Of a DNA stretch of 39,508 nucleotides, positions 24,237-35,463 are shown in pieces. The DNA comes from Streptomyces lydicus (GTDB taxonomy: Bacteria; Actinomycetota; Actinomycetes; Streptomycetales; Streptomycetaceae), in contig NZ_JNZA01000050.1 in NCBI RefSeq assembly GCF_000717345.1, forward strand, positions 1 to 39,508. The letters are read 5' to 3'. Within the stretch, counting starts at the first letter, position 1; the number at the start of each line of letters is the position of its first letter. The notes under the pieces were generated by a model. The model had not been told where the DNA came from. It did not search any database and saw only the letters and a list, made by a program, of their open reading frames with translations. The position numbers and the translations under genes are program-made.

Positions 24237-25612
24237 TGACTACTGCACCGCACTCCCACTCCTCGGCGGGCCACCACACCGCGAGCGACTTCGACACGGC
24301 CGAGTCCCTCGCCCGCGAGACGACCGAGGGGACGGTCTACAACGTCTCGGGCGGGGACTGGGACGAGATCGCGGCGTCGGCCGTGAAGTCCGACGACGAG
24401 CGGATCATCGTCAACATGGGGCCGCAGCACCCCTCCACGCACGGCGTGCTCCGGCTGATCCTGGAGATCGACGGGGAGACCGTCACCGAGGCCCGCTGCG
24501 GCATCGGCTACCTGCACACCGGCATCGAGAAGAACCTCGAATTCCGGACCTGGACGCAGGGCACCACGTTCGTGACGAGGATGGATTACCTCACCCCCTT
24601 CTTCAACGAGACGGCCTACTGCCTGGCCGTGGAGAAGCTCCTCGGCATCACCGGCGACATCCCCGACCGCGCCTCGGTCATCCGCGTGATGCTGATGGAG
24701 CTCAACCGGCTGTCGTCGCACCTCGTCGCCATCGCCACCGGCGGCATGGAGCTGGGCGCCACCACGATCATGATCTACGGCTTCCGGGACCGCGAACTGA
24801 TCCTGGACATCTACGAGCTGATCACCGGCCTGCGGATGAACCACGCCTACATCCGCCCCGGCGGCCTGGCCCAGGACCTGCCCCCGGGCGCCGTCGACCA
24901 GGTGCGCGCCTTCGTCAAGAAGATGCGCAAGAACCTTCCCGAGTACGACAAGCTCGCCACCGGCAACCCCGTGTTCAAGGGACGCATGGAGGGCATCGGC
25001 TACCTCGACCTGGCCGGCTGCATGGCCACCGGCGCCACCGGGCCGATCGTGCGCTCCGCGGGCCTGCCGCACGACCTGCGCAAGTCCCAGCCGTACTGCG
25101 GCTACGAGGACTACGAGTTCGACATCCCGACCGCGGACACCTGCGACTCCTACGGCCGGTTCCTGATCCGGCTGGAGGAGATGCGCCAGTCGCTGCGGAT
25201 CGTCGAGCAGTGCCTGGACCGGCTGGAGCCGGGCCCGGTGATGGTCGCGGACAAGAAGATCGCCTGGCCCGCACAGCTGGCCCTCGGCCCGGACGGCCTG
25301 GGCAACTCCCTCGACCACATCAAGAAGATCATGGGCACTTCGATGGAGGCCCTGATCCACCACTTCAAGCTGGTGACCGAGGGCTTCCGGGTCCCGCCCG
25401 GCCAGGCGTACGCGGCCGTCGAGTCCCCCAAGGGCGAGCTGGGCGTGCACGCGGTCAGCGACGGCGGCACCCGCCCCTACCGGGTGCACTTCCGCGACCC
25501 GTCCTTCACCAACCTGCAGGCCATGGCGGCGATGTGCGAAGGCGGCCAGGTCGCCGACGTGATCGTGGCCGTCGCGTCCATCGACCCCGTGATGGGAGGC
25601 GTCGACCGGTGA
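24236..25612 (+). CDS. nuoD: NADH-quinone oxidoreductase subunit D
   Basis: A 458-residue, 49-kDa-type subunit that with NuoB forms the quinone pocket. [15 protein letters not shown] (quinone-site histidines), [18 protein letters not shown]-type [22 protein letters not shown], and the C-terminal [12 protein letters not shown] are present. The hydrogenase-like nickel cysteines are absent, as expected. The first 45 residues are polar and variable. The ATG at 24236 shares one base with the nuoC stop, with GGAGG upstream. Confidence 0.97.
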   Translation: MTTAPHSHSSAGHHTASDFDTAESLARETTEGTVYNVSGGDWDEIAASAVKSDDERIIVNMGPQHPSTHGVLRLILEIDGETVTEARCGIGYLHTGIEKNLEFRTWTQGTTFVTRMDYLTPFFNETAYCLAVEKLLGITGDIPDRASVIRVMLMELNRLSSHLVAIATGGMELGATTIMIYGFRDRELILDIYELITGLRMNHAYIRPGGLAQDLPPGAVDQVRAFVKKMRKNLPEYDKLATGNPVFKGRMEGIGYLDLAGCMATGATGPIVRSAGLPHDLRKSQPYCGYEDYEFDIPTADTCDSYGRFLIRLEEMRQSLRIVEQCLDRLEPGPVMVADKKIAWPAQLALGPDGLGNSLDHIKKIMGTSMEALIHHFKLVTEGFRVPPGQAYAAVESPKGELGVHAVSDGGTRPYRVHFRDPSFTNLQAMAAMCEGGQVADVIVAVASIDPVMGGVDR

Positions 25613-26508
25613 CCACTGTGTCTTCCCGGGGCCAAACCCCCGAACCCCCGACCAGCTTGGGGATGCCCGCGCTCCCGGCCCCCGACTACCCGGCCGAGGT
25701 TCGGGCCCGGCTGGAGGCGGACGCCAAGGAGGTGATCGCCCGCTACCCCGGCCCGCGCTCGGCGCTGCTGCCGCTGCTGCACCTCGTACAGGCCGAGGAA
25801 GGGCACGTCACCCGCACCGGCATCCGCTTCTGCGCCGAACAGCTCGACCTCACCACCGCCGAGGTCACCGCCGTCTCGACCTTCTACTCCATGTACCGCC
25901 GCAAGGCCGGCGGGGACTACCAGGTCGGGGTCTGCACCAACACGCTGTGCGCGGTGATGGGCGGTGACGCCATCTTCGAGGAGCTCAAGGAGCACCTCGG
26001 CGTCGGCAACGGCGAGACCACCGAGGACGGCGCCGTCAGCCTCGAACACATCGAGTGCAACGCGGCCTGCGACTTCGCCCCCGTCGTGATGGTCAACTGG
26101 GAGTTCTTCGACAACCAGACGCCGGAGTCCGCCCGGCAGCTGGTCGACGACCTGCGCGCGGGCCGGACCGTCGAGCCCACCCGCGGCGCCCCGCTGTGCA
26201 CCTTCAAGGAGACCGCGCGGATGCTCGCCGGTTTCCCCGACGAGCGCCCCGGCGCCGTCGAGGCCACCGGCAGCGCCGGCCCCGCCTCCCTGATCGGGCT
26301 GCGCCTGGCCAAGGGGGAGGTGGCCCCCGGACGCGGCGCCGGTCACGTCGTCTCGCCCCGCACCGCGGGCCCCGCCGAGGAGCCGCCCAGCGGCCACCCC
26401 GGCGAACAGGCACCCCCGGGACACCCCAGTTCGCACGATGCCCCGCAGGAAACCTCGGCCTCCGACGACCAGCACCCGGCCGGGCCCACCGCAGAGGAGG
26501 GGGAGTGA
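25609..26508 (+). CDS. nuoE: NADH-quinone oxidoreductase subunit E with long C-terminal tail
   Basis: A 299-residue subunit of the NADH module. Its [2Fe-2S] ligands (N1a) are Cys109, Cys114, Cys150 and Cys154 (CTNTLC, CNAAC). The thioredoxin-like core ends by about residue 200. From about 215 to 299 there is a Gly/Pro/Ala/His-rich tail ([18 protein letters not shown]) absent from E. coli NuoE (166 residues). The GTG overlaps the nuoD stop by 4 bp, and the stop overlaps the nuoF ATG by 1 bp. The tail looks disordered. Confidence 0.96.
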   Translation: MTTVSSRGQTPEPPTSLGMPALPAPDYPAEVRARLEADAKEVIARYPGPRSALLPLLHLVQAEEGHVTRTGIRFCAEQLDLTTAEVTAVSTFYSMYRRKAGGDYQVGVCTNTLCAVMGGDAIFEELKEHLGVGNGETTEDGAVSLEHIECNAACDFAPVVMVNWEFFDNQTPESARQLVDDLRAGRTVEPTRGAPLCTFKETARMLAGFPDERPGAVEATGSAGPASLIGLRLAKGEVAPGRGAGHVVSPRTAGPAEEPPSGHPGEQAPPGHPSSHDAPQETSASDDQHPAGPTAEEGE

Positions 26509-27890
26509 TGACCGTGGCAGCCGATTACGGGGGCGCCTCCCGGCCGCAGGCCGGGGGAGAGGCGAGCCCCGAAAAGCTCCTCGCACCAGTCCTGTCCGCC
26601 TTCTGGGACCAGCCGGAATCCTGGACCCTGGAGACGTACCGCCGGCACGAGGGCTACGAGGGCCTGCGCAAGGCGCTCGCGATGCCCCCTGACGACGTCA
26701 TCGCCTACGTCAAGGACTCCGGGCTGCGCGGCCGCGGCGGCGCGGGCTTCCCCACCGGGATGAAGTGGCAGTTCATCCCCCAGGGCGACGGCAAGCCGCA
26801 CTATCTGGTGGTCAACGCGGACGAATCGGAGCCCGGGACCTGCAAGGACATCCCGCTCCTCTTCGCCAACCCGCACTCCCTCATCGAGGGCATCGTGATC
26901 GCCTGCCATGCGATCCGGTCGAACCACGCCTTCATCTACCTGCGCGGTGAGGTCGTACCCGTCCTGCGCCGGCTGCACGAAGCCGTGCGCGAGGCGTACG
27001 CGGCGGGCTTCCTCGGGAAGAACATCCTCGGCTCGGGACTCGACCTGGACGTGATCGTGCACGCGGGCGCCGGCGCGTACATCTGCGGTGAGGAAACCGC
27101 GCTGCTCGATTCCCTGGAGGGCCGTCGCGGACAGCCCAGGCTGCGTCCTCCCTTCCCCGCGGTGGCCGGCCTCTACGCCTGCCCCACTGTCGTCAACAAC
27201 GTCGAATCCATCGCGTCGGTTCCCGCGATCCTGAACAAGGGCAAGGACTGGTTCAGGTCGATGGGCAGCGAGAAGTCCCCGGGCTTCACGCTGTACTCGC
27301 TCAGCGGCCACGTCGCCAACCCCGGCCAGTACGAGGCCCCGTTGGGCATCACGCTGCGCCAGCTGCTCGACATGAGCGGCGGCATGCGCCGCGGCCACCG
27401 GCTGAAGTTCTGGACGCCGGGCGGCTCCTCGACGCCGATGTTCACCGACGAGCACCTCGACGTCCCCCTGGACTACGAGGGCGTCGGCGCGGCCGGTTCG
27501 ATGCTCGGCACCAAGGCGCTGCAGTGCTTCGACGAGACCACCTGCGTCGTACGCGCGGTCACCCGCTGGACCGAGTTCTACGCCCACGAGTCCTGCGGCA
27601 AGTGCACGCCCTGCCGCGAAGGGACGTACTGGCTGGTGCAGTTGCTCCGCGACATCGAGGCCGGCAAGGGCGTGCCGGCCGACCTCGACAAGCTGAACGA
27701 CATCGCCGACAACATCAACGGCAAGTCCTTCTGCGCCCTCGGTGACGGCGCCGCCTCGCCGATCTTCTCCTCGCTCCAGTACTTCCGCGAGGAGTACGAG
27801 CAGCACCTCACCGGCAAGGGCTGCCCCTTCGACCCCGCCAGGTCGACCCTGTGGGCCGACAACGACGCTCACCTGGGGGTGAACGCATGA
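26508..27890 (+). CDS. nuoF: NADH-quinone oxidoreductase subunit F, NADH- and FMN-binding
   Basis: A 460-residue subunit where NADH passes hydride to [19 protein letters not shown] (about 72-87) is the NADH site, and [20 protein letters not shown] (186-205) lines FMN. Cluster N3 is bound by Cys363, Cys366, Cys369 ([12 protein letters not shown]) and Cys409 (SFCALG). The ATG follows GGAGGGGGAG. The 3' end overlaps nuoG by 4 bp. Confidence 0.97.
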   Translation: MTVAADYGGASRPQAGGEASPEKLLAPVLSAFWDQPESWTLETYRRHEGYEGLRKALAMPPDDVIAYVKDSGLRGRGGAGFPTGMKWQFIPQGDGKPHYLVVNADESEPGTCKDIPLLFANPHSLIEGIVIACHAIRSNHAFIYLRGEVVPVLRRLHEAVREAYAAGFLGKNILGSGLDLDVIVHAGAGAYICGEETALLDSLEGRRGQPRLRPPFPAVAGLYACPTVVNNVESIASVPAILNKGKDWFRSMGSEKSPGFTLYSLSGHVANPGQYEAPLGITLRQLLDMSGGMRRGHRLKFWTPGGSSTPMFTDEHLDVPLDYEGVGAAGSMLGTKALQCFDETTCVVRAVTRWTEFYAHESCGKCTPCREGTYWLVQLLRDIEAGKGVPADLDKLNDIADNINGKSFCALGDGAASPIFSSLQYFREEYEQHLTGKGCPFDPARSTLWADNDAHLGVNA

Positions 27891-30412
27891 CCGTCACCAC
27901 AACGGGGTCGAACAGCGGCTCCGCCGCGGTCCCCCCGGAGGACCTCGTCACCCTGACCATCGACGGCATCGAGATCTCCGTCCCCAAGGGGACGCTGGTC
28001 ATCCGCGCCGCCGAACTCCTCGGCATCGAGATCCCGCGCTTCTGCGACCACCCGCTGCTGGACCCGGCGGGCGCCTGCCGGCAGTGCATCGTCGAGGTCG
28101 AGGGCCAGCGCAAGCCGATGGCCTCGTGCACCATCACCTGCACCGACGGCATGGTCGTCAAGTCGCAGCTGACCTCCCCGGTGGCCGAGAAGGCCCAGCG
28201 CGGGGTGATGGAGCTGCTGCTGATCAACCACCCGCTGGATTGCCCGGTCTGCGACAAGGGCGGCGAGTGCCCGCTCCAGAACCAGGCGATGCAGGTCGGC
28301 GACCCGGAGTCGCGCTTCGAGGGCAAGAAGCGCACCTTCGCCAAGCCGGTGCCGATCTCCACGCAGGTGCTGCTGGACCGCGAGCGCTGCGTGCTGTGCG
28401 CGCGCTGCACCCGCTTCAGCAACCAGATCGCCGGCGACCCGATGATCGAGCTGGTCGAGCGCGGCGCCCTCCAACAGGTCGGCACCGGAGAGGGCGACCC
28501 CTTCGAGTCGTACTTCTCCGGCAACACCATCCAGATCTGCCCGGTGGGCGCGCTCACCTCCGCCGCGTACCGCTTCCGCTCCCGCCCGTTCGACCTGGTC
28601 TCCTCGCCGTCGGTGTGCGAGCACTGCGCGGGCGGCTGCGCGACCCGTACGGACCACCGGCGCGGCAAGGTCATGCGGCGGCTGGCCGCCAACGACCCCG
28701 AGGTCAACGAGGAGTGGATCTGCGACAAGGGGCGCTTCGCCTTCCGCTACGCGCAGCAGCGCGACCGGCTGGAGCACCCGCTGGTACGCGACCGGGAGAC
28801 CGGTGAACTCCAGCCGGCGAGCTGGCCGGAGGCGCTGGCGGCGGCGGCCCGCGGGCTGACCGCGGCCCGGGGCCGCACCGGCGTGCTGACCGGGGGCCGG
28901 CTGACCGTCGAGGACGCCTACGCCTACGCCAAGTTCGCCCGGATCGCGCTGCACACCAACGACATCGACTTCCGGGCGCGGGTGCACAGCGCCGAGGAGG
29001 CCGACTTCCTGGCGGCCAGGGTCGCCGGCCGCGGCCGGGACCTCGGCGGAGACGGGGGCTCCCCGGAGGCCGGGGGCGTCACGTACACCGCCCTGGAGCA
29101 GGCGCCGGCCGTGCTGCTGGCCGGCATCGAGGCGGAGGAGGAGGCGCCGGGCGTCTTCCTGCGGCTGCGCAAGGCGCACCGCAAGCACGGGCAGCGCACC
29201 TACGGGCTGGCCGGTTACGCCTCACGCGGCCTGATCAAGACCGGCGGCACGCTGCTCCCGGCCGCCCCCGGTACGGAAACGGAATGGCTGGACGCGCTGG
29301 CCGGCGGGGTCGGCCTGGACGGCGAGGGGCAGGCCGCGGCCGAGGCGCTGCGCGCGGACGGCGCGGTGATCGTCGTCGGTGAGCGGCTGGCGGCGGTGCC
29401 CGGCGCACTGACCGCCGCGGTCCGCGCCGCCACCGCCACCGGTGCCCGCCTGGTGTGGATCCCCCGGCGGGCGGGCGAACGGGGCGCCGTCGAGGCGGGC
29501 GCGCTGCCCGGCCTGCTGCCCGGTGGCCGGCCGGCCACCGATCCCAGGGCCCGCGACGAGGTCGCCGCCGCCTGGGGCGTGGCCGCGCTGCCGCACCGGC
29601 ACGGCCGTGACACCGGCCAGATCATCGAGGCTGCGGCGACCGGTGAACTCGGCGCGCTCCTGGTGGCCGGCGTCGAGGTCGCCGACCTCCCGGACCCGGC
29701 CCGGGCGCTGACCGCCCTGGAGGAGGTCGGCTTCCTGGTCAGCCTGGAGCTGCGGCCCTCGCAGGTCACCGAGCGGGCGGACGTGGTCCTCCCGGTGGCG
29801 GCCGTCGTCGAGAAGGCCGGCACGTTCCTCAACTGGGAGGGCCGGGCGCGGATGTTCGAGGCGGCGCTCAAGCCGGACCAGATGACCCGACGGCACCTTC
29901 AGCCCGACTCCCGGGTCCTGCAGATGCTCGCCGACGCCATGGACGTCCACCTGGGGCTGCCGGACCTCCGCTCCGTACGCCACGAGATGGACCGGCTCGG
30001 CAGCTGGGACGGCGCGTACGCCGGCGGGCCCCTGGAGACGGGCCGTCCGCTGCCGCGCCCGGACACCGGCGAGGCGGTACTCGCCGGCCACCGGCTCCTG
30101 CTGGACCAGGGGCTGCTCCAGGAAGGCGACGAGGCGCTGGCCGGCACCCGGCACGCCGCCGTCGCCCGGCTGTCCCGGGCCACCGCGGAGGAGACCGGCG
30201 TGAAGGACGGTGACCTGCTGGCGGTCATCGGGCCGTCCGGCGCGGTCCACCTGCCGCTGCAGGTCACGCCGATGCCCGACCGGGTGGTGTGGCTGCCGCT
30301 CAATTCCACGGGCGGTGGCGTCGCCGCCGACACCGGGGCGCTCCCCGGTGACCTGGTGAAGATCTCCGCCGTCCCGGGCACACCGGAGCCGGCCAAGGAG
30401 GTGGACGAATGA
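27887..30412 (+). CDS. nuoG: NADH-quinone oxidoreductase subunit G
   Basis: The largest peripheral subunit, 841 residues. Ligands for N1b are Cys53, Cys64, Cys67 and Cys81. The N5 cluster uses His115, Cys119, Cys122 and Cys128 ([12 protein letters not shown]). N4 uses Cys168, Cys171, Cys174 and Cys218. A further set, CEHCAGGC plus WIC (Cys244, 247, 251, 279), gives the off-path cluster N7, which mitochondrial enzymes lack. The rest is a molybdopterin-oxidoreductase-like domain without cofactor motifs. The ATG overlaps nuoF by 4 bp and the stop overlaps nuoH by 4 bp. Confidence 0.97.
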   Translation: MTVTTTGSNSGSAAVPPEDLVTLTIDGIEISVPKGTLVIRAAELLGIEIPRFCDHPLLDPAGACRQCIVEVEGQRKPMASCTITCTDGMVVKSQLTSPVAEKAQRGVMELLLINHPLDCPVCDKGGECPLQNQAMQVGDPESRFEGKKRTFAKPVPISTQVLLDRERCVLCARCTRFSNQIAGDPMIELVERGALQQVGTGEGDPFESYFSGNTIQICPVGALTSAAYRFRSRPFDLVSSPSVCEHCAGGCATRTDHRRGKVMRRLAANDPEVNEEWICDKGRFAFRYAQQRDRLEHPLVRDRETGELQPASWPEALAAAARGLTAARGRTGVLTGGRLTVEDAYAYAKFARIALHTNDIDFRARVHSAEEADFLAARVAGRGRDLGGDGGSPEAGGVTYTALEQAPAVLLAGIEAEEEAPGVFLRLRKAHRKHGQRTYGLAGYASRGLIKTGGTLLPAAPGTETEWLDALAGGVGLDGEGQAAAEALRADGAVIVVGERLAAVPGALTAAVRAATATGARLVWIPRRAGERGAVEAGALPGLLPGGRPATDPRARDEVAAAWGVAALPHRHGRDTGQIIEAAATGELGALLVAGVEVADLPDPARALTALEEVGFLVSLELRPSQVTERADVVLPVAAVVEKAGTFLNWEGRARMFEAALKPDQMTRRHLQPDSRVLQMLADAMDVHLGLPDLRSVRHEMDRLGSWDGAYAGGPLETGRPLPRPDTGEAVLAGHRLLLDQGLLQEGDEALAGTRHAAVARLSRATAEETGVKDGDLLAVIGPSGAVHLPLQVTPMPDRVVWLPLNSTGGGVAADTGALPGDLVKISAVPGTPEPAKEVDE

Positions 30413-31797
30413 TGCAGCTCGCTCACCTGGCCGCCGCGCCGACCGCGCTGGCCCAGGAGGACCTGTCGATGTTCGGCCGCGACCCGTGGTGGCTGGTCGT
30501 CATCAAGGCGGTCTTCTGCTTCGCGTTCCTGATGCTGACGGTGCTGTTCTCGATCGTCTGGGAGCGCAAGGTCGTCGCCTGGATGCAGCTGCGCATCGGC
30601 CCCAACAGGCACGGCCCCTGGGGGATGCTGCAGTCGCTGGCCGACGGCATCAAGCTGATGCTGAAGGAAGACCTGATCGTCAAGCGGGCCGACAAGGCGG
30701 TGTACATCCTCGCGCCGGTCGTGGCGGCCATCCCGGCCTTCATGGCGGTCGCGGTGATCCCCTTCGGGCCGGCCGACAACGAGGTGTCGATCTTCGGCGT
30801 CCGCACCCCGATGCAGCTGACCGACCTGCCGATCGGCATCCTCTACATCCTGGCGACGGCCTCGGTCGGCATCTACGGCATCGTGCTGGCGGGCTGGTCC
30901 TCCGGCTCGACGTACCCACTGCTCGGCGGCCTGCGGTCGTGCGCGCAGATGATCTCGTACGAGATCGCGATGGGCATGTCGTTCGCGGCGGTGTTCCTGT
31001 ACTCCGGGTCGATGTCGACGTCGACCATCGTGGAGGCGCAGCAGGACCGCTGGTACGTGCTGCTGCTCCCGGTGTCGTTCATCATCTACATCGTCGCGAT
31101 GGTGGGCGAGACCAACCGCGCGCCGTTCGACATGCCGGAGTCCGAGGGCGACCTCGTCGGCGGCTTCAACACCGAGTACTCGTCGATCAAGTTCGCGATG
31201 TTCATGCTCGCCGAGTACATCAACATGGTCACCGTCTCGGCGGTCGCGGTCACCCTCTTCCTGGGCGGCTGGAAGGCCCCCTGGCCCGTCTCCACGTTCT
31301 GGGAGGGCGCCAACCACGGGTGGTGGCCGCTGCTGTGGTTCGTCATCAAGGTGCAGCTGCTGCTGTTCTTCTTCATCTGGCTGCGCGGCACGCTCCCACG
31401 GGTGCGCTACGACCAGTTCATGAAGCTGGGCTGGAAGGTCCTCATCCCCGTCTCGATGGTCTGGCTGATGCTCGTCGCCACCGTCCGGGCGCTGAAGAAC
31501 GAGGGCTACAACTTCTCCCAGATCGTGCTGTATGTCGCCGGCGGCGCGGTGGCGCTGCTGCTGATCTCCCTCGTCGTGGACTTCTTCCGGCGCGGTGAGG
31601 TGGCCGAGGAGACGGACGGCGACGGGGAGTTCGACCCGATGGCCGGCGGTTTCCCCGTACCGCCGCTGCCCGGACAGAGCCTGCCGCCGGTGCCGCGCCG
31701 ACGGCCGCGCCGGGACCGGGAGTTGATTGTCAGTGGTCGGGTGGACACTGTCAGTGACGAAAATGAGACCGACGGAAAGGGGGGCGACGGTGCCTGA
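30409..31797 (+). CDS. nuoH: NADH-quinone oxidoreductase subunit H with C-terminal extension
   Basis: A 462-residue membrane subunit that forms the floor of the quinone tunnel. [21 protein letters not shown] (about 52-72) and the acidic loop [20 protein letters not shown] (233-252) are intact. About eight or nine helices end near residue 391. The last 70 residues are a polar, proline-rich tail ([20 protein letters not shown]) not seen in E. coli NuoH. Overlaps nuoG by 4 bp and nuoI by 8 bp. Confidence 0.96.
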   Translation: MMQLAHLAAAPTALAQEDLSMFGRDPWWLVVIKAVFCFAFLMLTVLFSIVWERKVVAWMQLRIGPNRHGPWGMLQSLADGIKLMLKEDLIVKRADKAVYILAPVVAAIPAFMAVAVIPFGPADNEVSIFGVRTPMQLTDLPIGILYILATASVGIYGIVLAGWSSGSTYPLLGGLRSCAQMISYEIAMGMSFAAVFLYSGSMSTSTIVEAQQDRWYVLLLPVSFIIYIVAMVGETNRAPFDMPESEGDLVGGFNTEYSSIKFAMFMLAEYINMVTVSAVAVTLFLGGWKAPWPVSTFWEGANHGWWPLLWFVIKVQLLLFFFIWLRGTLPRVRYDQFMKLGWKVLIPVSMVWLMLVATVRALKNEGYNFSQIVLYVAGGAVALLLISLVVDFFRRGEVAEETDGDGEFDPMAGGFPVPPLPGQSLPPVPRRRPRRDRELIVSGRVDTVSDENETDGKGGDGA

Positions 31798-32407
31798 GTT
31801 CCAGAACCCCGTGGCCGGCTTCGGCGTGACCTTCAAGGCCATGTTCAAGAAGCGGCTGACCGAGCAGTATCCGGAGGAGAAGAAGCCGACGGCGCCGCGT
31901 TTCCACGGCCGCCATCAGCTCAACCGCCATCCGGACGGGCTGGAGAAGTGCATCGGCTGCGAGCTGTGCGCCTGGGCCTGTCCGGCGGACGCGATCTACG
32001 TCGAAGGCGCGGACAACACCGACGAGGAGCGCTACTCCCCGGGCGAGCGGTACGGCCGCGTCTACCAGATCAACTACCTGCGCTGCATCCTGTGCGGCCT
32101 GTGCGTCGAGGCGTGCCCGACCCGTGCGCTGACCATGACCAATGAGTACGAACTCGCCGACCGGTCCCGCGCCTCGCTCATCTACACCAAGGAAGAGCTG
32201 CTCGTCGGGCTGACGGAGACGATGGTCGACTCGCCGCACGCGATCTACCCCGGCATGACGGAGAAGGACTACTACAACGGGCTGATCACCGAGGCCGCCC
32301 CGGGGACGGTCCGTCAGGAGCCGGCCTCCAAGGGCGCGGAGCCGCAGGAGGCCGCCGCGACGACCGGTCCGGCCGAGCCCGCGGCGCGGGAGGTGACCGA
32401 GCGATGA
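31790..32407 (+). CDS. nuoI: NADH-quinone oxidoreductase subunit I
   Basis: A 205-residue ferredoxin-like subunit carrying clusters N6a and N6b. The two CxxCxxCxxxCP motifs are complete: Cys54, 57, 60, 64 and Cys99, 102, 105, 109. The GTG at 31790 is preceded by AAAGGGGGGCGACG and overlaps the nuoH end. The final 40 residues are polar and variable. The stop overlaps the nuoJ ATG by 4 bp. Confidence 0.97.
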   Translation: MPEFQNPVAGFGVTFKAMFKKRLTEQYPEEKKPTAPRFHGRHQLNRHPDGLEKCIGCELCAWACPADAIYVEGADNTDEERYSPGERYGRVYQINYLRCILCGLCVEACPTRALTMTNEYELADRSRASLIYTKEELLVGLTETMVDSPHAIYPGMTEKDYYNGLITEAAPGTVRQEPASKGAEPQEAAATTGPAEPAAREVTER

Positions 32408-33267
32408 GCACCCTCGCCGCCGCGGCCTCCACCGGTGAGGCCGTCCAGTTCTGGCTCCTGGGCACGGTCGCCGTCATCGGCGCGCTGTGCACGGTCCTGA
32501 TGAAGCGGGCCGTGCACAGCGCCCTCTCGCTGGCCGGCACCATGATCGTCCTGGCGGTCTTCTACCTGGCCAACGGGGCGTACTTCCTCGGCGTCGTCCA
32601 GATCGTCGTCTACACCGGCGCGATCATGATGCTGTTCCTCTTCGTCGTCATGCTGGTCGGCGTCACGGCCGCGGACTCCCTCAAGGAGACGCTCAAGGGC
32701 CAGCGCTGGCTCGCCGCCGGACTGGGCATCGGCTTCGGCATCCTGCTGATCGCCGGCATCGGCAACGCCTCGCTCAAGGAGTTCAACGGCCTGGGCGAGG
32801 CCAACGCCGGCGGCAATGTGCAGGGCCTGGCCGCGCTGATCTTCACCAAGTACGTCTTCGCCTTCGAAATCACCGGCGCCCTGCTGATCACGGCCGCCGT
32901 CGGCGCGATGGTGCTCACCCACCGGGAGCGCACGGAGCGGGCCAGGACGCAGCGCGAGCAGTCCGAGGCGCGGGTCCGCGAGGGCAAGCAGGTCCCGCCG
33001 CTGCCCGCCCCGGGTGTCTACGCCCGGCACAACGCCGTCGACATCCCGGGCCTGCTGCCCGACGGCACCCCGTCCGACCTGACCGTCAGCCCGACCCTGC
33101 GCGAGCGCGGTCAGATCCGCGACGTCTCCCGTGAGTCGCTCGCCGAACTCAAGGCCCTGGAGCGGCGCACCGAGGACTGGCTGGGGCGCACCTCCGGGGA
33201 GGAACCCCGGCCCCCGTCGTCCGGCGGTACGACGCCGACGGAGCGCAAGGAGGAGGCCAAGAAGTGA
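32404..33267 (+). CDS. nuoJ: NADH-quinone oxidoreductase subunit J with long cytoplasmic tail
   Basis: A 287-residue membrane subunit. Five helices occupy residues about 15-172, including [21 protein letters not shown], the conserved third helix with its pi-bulge region. The charged tail from about 173 to 287 (115 residues, with [17 protein letters not shown] and a proline-rich part) is lacking in E. coli NuoJ (184 residues). Similar but shorter tails are known in other actinobacteria. Coupled to nuoI and nuoK by 4-bp overlaps. Confidence 0.96.
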   Translation: MSTLAAAASTGEAVQFWLLGTVAVIGALCTVLMKRAVHSALSLAGTMIVLAVFYLANGAYFLGVVQIVVYTGAIMMLFLFVVMLVGVTAADSLKETLKGQRWLAAGLGIGFGILLIAGIGNASLKEFNGLGEANAGGNVQGLAALIFTKYVFAFEITGALLITAAVGAMVLTHRERTERARTQREQSEARVREGKQVPPLPAPGVYARHNAVDIPGLLPDGTPSDLTVSPTLRERGQIRDVSRESLAELKALERRTEDWLGRTSGEEPRPPSSGGTTPTERKEEAKK

Positions 33268-33563
33268 ATCCGGTCTACTACCTCTACCTCGCCGCCCTGC
33301 TGTTCACCATCGGTGCGGCCGGGGTGCTGATCAGGCGGAACGCCATCGTGGTGTTCATGTGCATCGAGCTGATGCTCAATGCCTGCAATCTCGCCTTCGT
33401 CACCTTCTCGCGGATGCACGGCAATCTGGACGGCCAGATCATCGCCTTCTTCACGATGGTCGTCGCCGCGGCCGAGGTCGTGGTCGGCCTGGCGATCATC
33501 GTGTCGATCTTCCGCACCCGTCATACGGCCTCGGTCGACGACGCCAGCCTGATGAAGCTGTAA
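33264..33563 (+). CDS. nuoK: NADH-quinone oxidoreductase subunit K
   Basis: A 99-residue membrane subunit with three helices and the two key glutamates of the proton path, Glu35 ([11 protein letters not shown]) and Glu71 ([11 protein letters not shown]). The GTG overlaps the end of nuoJ by 4 bp. Length is normal. Confidence 0.97.
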   Translation: MNPVYYLYLAALLFTIGAAGVLIRRNAIVVFMCIELMLNACNLAFVTFSRMHGNLDGQIIAFFTMVVAAAEVVVGLAIIVSIFRTRHTASVDDASLMKL

Positions 33564-33576
33564 GGGGTCGCACAAA

Positions 33577-35460
33577 GTGGAGAACTTGATCGCGCTGCTC
33601 GTCGCGGCACCGCTGGTCGGTGCGGCCCTGCTGTTGTGCGGCGGCAAACGACTCGACCGCACCGGCCACTGGATCGGCACCCTCCTCGCGGTGGCGTCGT
33701 TCGCCGTCGGAGTGGCGCTCTTCGCCGACATGCTCGGCAGGAGCGCCGACCACCGGGCCATGCACCAGTACCTGTTCAGCTGGATCCCGGTCGGCGGCTT
33801 CCGCGCGGACGTCGCCTTCCAGCTCGACCAGCTGTCGATGACCTTCGTCCTGCTGATCACCGGTGTCGGATCGCTGATCCACATCTACTCGATCGGCTAC
33901 ATGGAGCACGACGAGCGGCGCCGCCGCTTCTTCGGCTACCTCAACCTCTTCCTCGCGGCGATGCTGCTGCTCGTCCTCGCCGACAACTACCTCCTGCTGT
34001 ATGTCGGCTGGGAGGGCGTCGGCCTCGCGTCGTACCTCCTCATCGGGTTCTGGCAGCACAAGCCCAGCGCGGCCACCGCAGCCAAGAAGGCGTTCCTGGT
34101 CAACCGCGTCGGCGACATGGGCCTGTCCATCGCGATCATGCTGATGTTCACGACGTTCGGGACCTTCGCCTTCGGCCCGGTGCTCGCCGCCACCGGGGCC
34201 ACCTCCGAGGGCAAGCTGACCGCCATCGGCCTGATGCTGCTGCTGGCCGCCTGCGGCAAGTCCGCCCAGGTGCCGCTGCAGTCCTGGCTCGGTGACGCGA
34301 TGGAGGGCCCGACCCCGGTCTCCGCCCTCATCCACGCCGCCACCATGGTCACCGCCGGCGTCTACCTCATCACCCGCTCCGGAGCCGTCTTCAACGCCGC
34401 ACCGGACGCCCAGCTCGCGGTCGTCGTGGTCGGCGCGGTCACGCTCCTCTACGGTGCCATCGTCGGTTGCGCCAAGGACGACATCAAAAAGGCGCTGGCC
34501 GGCTCGACGATGTCGCAGATCGGCTACATGGTCCTGGCCGCCGGCCTCGGCCCGATCGGCTACGCCTTCGCGATCATGCACCTCGTCACCCACGGCTTCT
34601 TCAAAGCGGGCCTCTTCCTCGGCGCCGGTTCCGTGATGCACGGGATGAACGACGAGGTCGACATGCGCAAGTACGGCGGCCTCCGCAAATACATGCCGGT
34701 CACCTTCCTCACCTTCGGCCTCGGCTATCTGGCGATCATCGGGTTCCCCGGCCTCTCCGGCTTCTTCTCCAAGGACAAGATCATCGAGGCGGCGTTCGCC
34801 AAGGGCGGCACCGAGGGCTGGATCCTCGGCGGCGCGGCCCTCCTCGGCGCCGCGGTCACCGCGTTCTACATGACCCGGGTGATGCTGATGACCTTCTTCG
34901 GCGAAAAGCGCTGGGACCCGAAGGAGACCCACCCGCACGAGTCGCCGAAGATCATGACGGTCCCGATGATCGTGCTGGCCGTCGGATCCGTCTTCGCGGG
35001 CGGCCTGTTCAGCATCAACGAGAGCTTCGTGACGTGGCTGGAGCCGGTCACCTCGTTCGCTCACGGCCACTCGCCGGTCAGCGCCACCACCGTCACCGCC
35101 TCGACCATCGTCGTGCTGCTCCTCGGCGTCGGCACCGCCTGGCTGATGTACGGCCGCAAACCCGTCCCGGCGCTCGCCCCGCGCGGTTCGCTGCTCACCC
35201 GCGCCGCCCGCCGCGACCTCCTCCAGGACGACTTCAACGACCTCGTCTTCGTCCGTGGCGGCACCCACCTCACGACCACGCTCGTCCAGCTCGACCGCTC
35301 CCTGGTGGATGGCGCGGTCAACGGCACGGCGGCGTCCATGGGCGGACTCTCCAGCCTGCTGCGCCGGTTGCAGACCGGCTTCGTCCGCTCGTACGCGGTC
35401 CAGATGCTGGGCGGGGCCGCCGTTCTCGTCGCCGCGACCCTGCTGATGAGGGGTGTCTGA
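33577..35460 (+). CDS. nuoL: NADH-quinone oxidoreductase subunit L, antiporter-like
   Basis: A 627-residue proton-pumping subunit at the distal end of complex I. The Mrp-antiporter core shows [47 protein letters not shown] and [17 protein letters not shown], which hold the essential Glu and Lys residues, followed by the long amphipathic lateral helix and anchor helix at the C-terminus. The GTG at 33577 follows AAGGGG, 13 bp after nuoK. Confidence 0.97.
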   Translation: MENLIALLVAAPLVGAALLLCGGKRLDRTGHWIGTLLAVASFAVGVALFADMLGRSADHRAMHQYLFSWIPVGGFRADVAFQLDQLSMTFVLLITGVGSLIHIYSIGYMEHDERRRRFFGYLNLFLAAMLLLVLADNYLLLYVGWEGVGLASYLLIGFWQHKPSAATAAKKAFLVNRVGDMGLSIAIMLMFTTFGTFAFGPVLAATGATSEGKLTAIGLMLLLAACGKSAQVPLQSWLGDAMEGPTPVSALIHAATMVTAGVYLITRSGAVFNAAPDAQLAVVVVGAVTLLYGAIVGCAKDDIKKALAGSTMSQIGYMVLAAGLGPIGYAFAIMHLVTHGFFKAGLFLGAGSVMHGMNDEVDMRKYGGLRKYMPVTFLTFGLGYLAIIGFPGLSGFFSKDKIIEAAFAKGGTEGWILGGAALLGAAVTAFYMTRVMLMTFFGEKRWDPKETHPHESPKIMTVPMIVLAVGSVFAGGLFSINESFVTWLEPVTSFAHGHSPVSATTVTASTIVVLLLGVGTAWLMYGRKPVPALAPRGSLLTRAARRDLLQDDFNDLVFVRGGTHLTTTLVQLDRSLVDGAVNGTAASMGGLSSLLRRLQTGFVRSYAVQMLGGAAVLVAATLLMRGV

Positions 35461-35463
35461 GCC

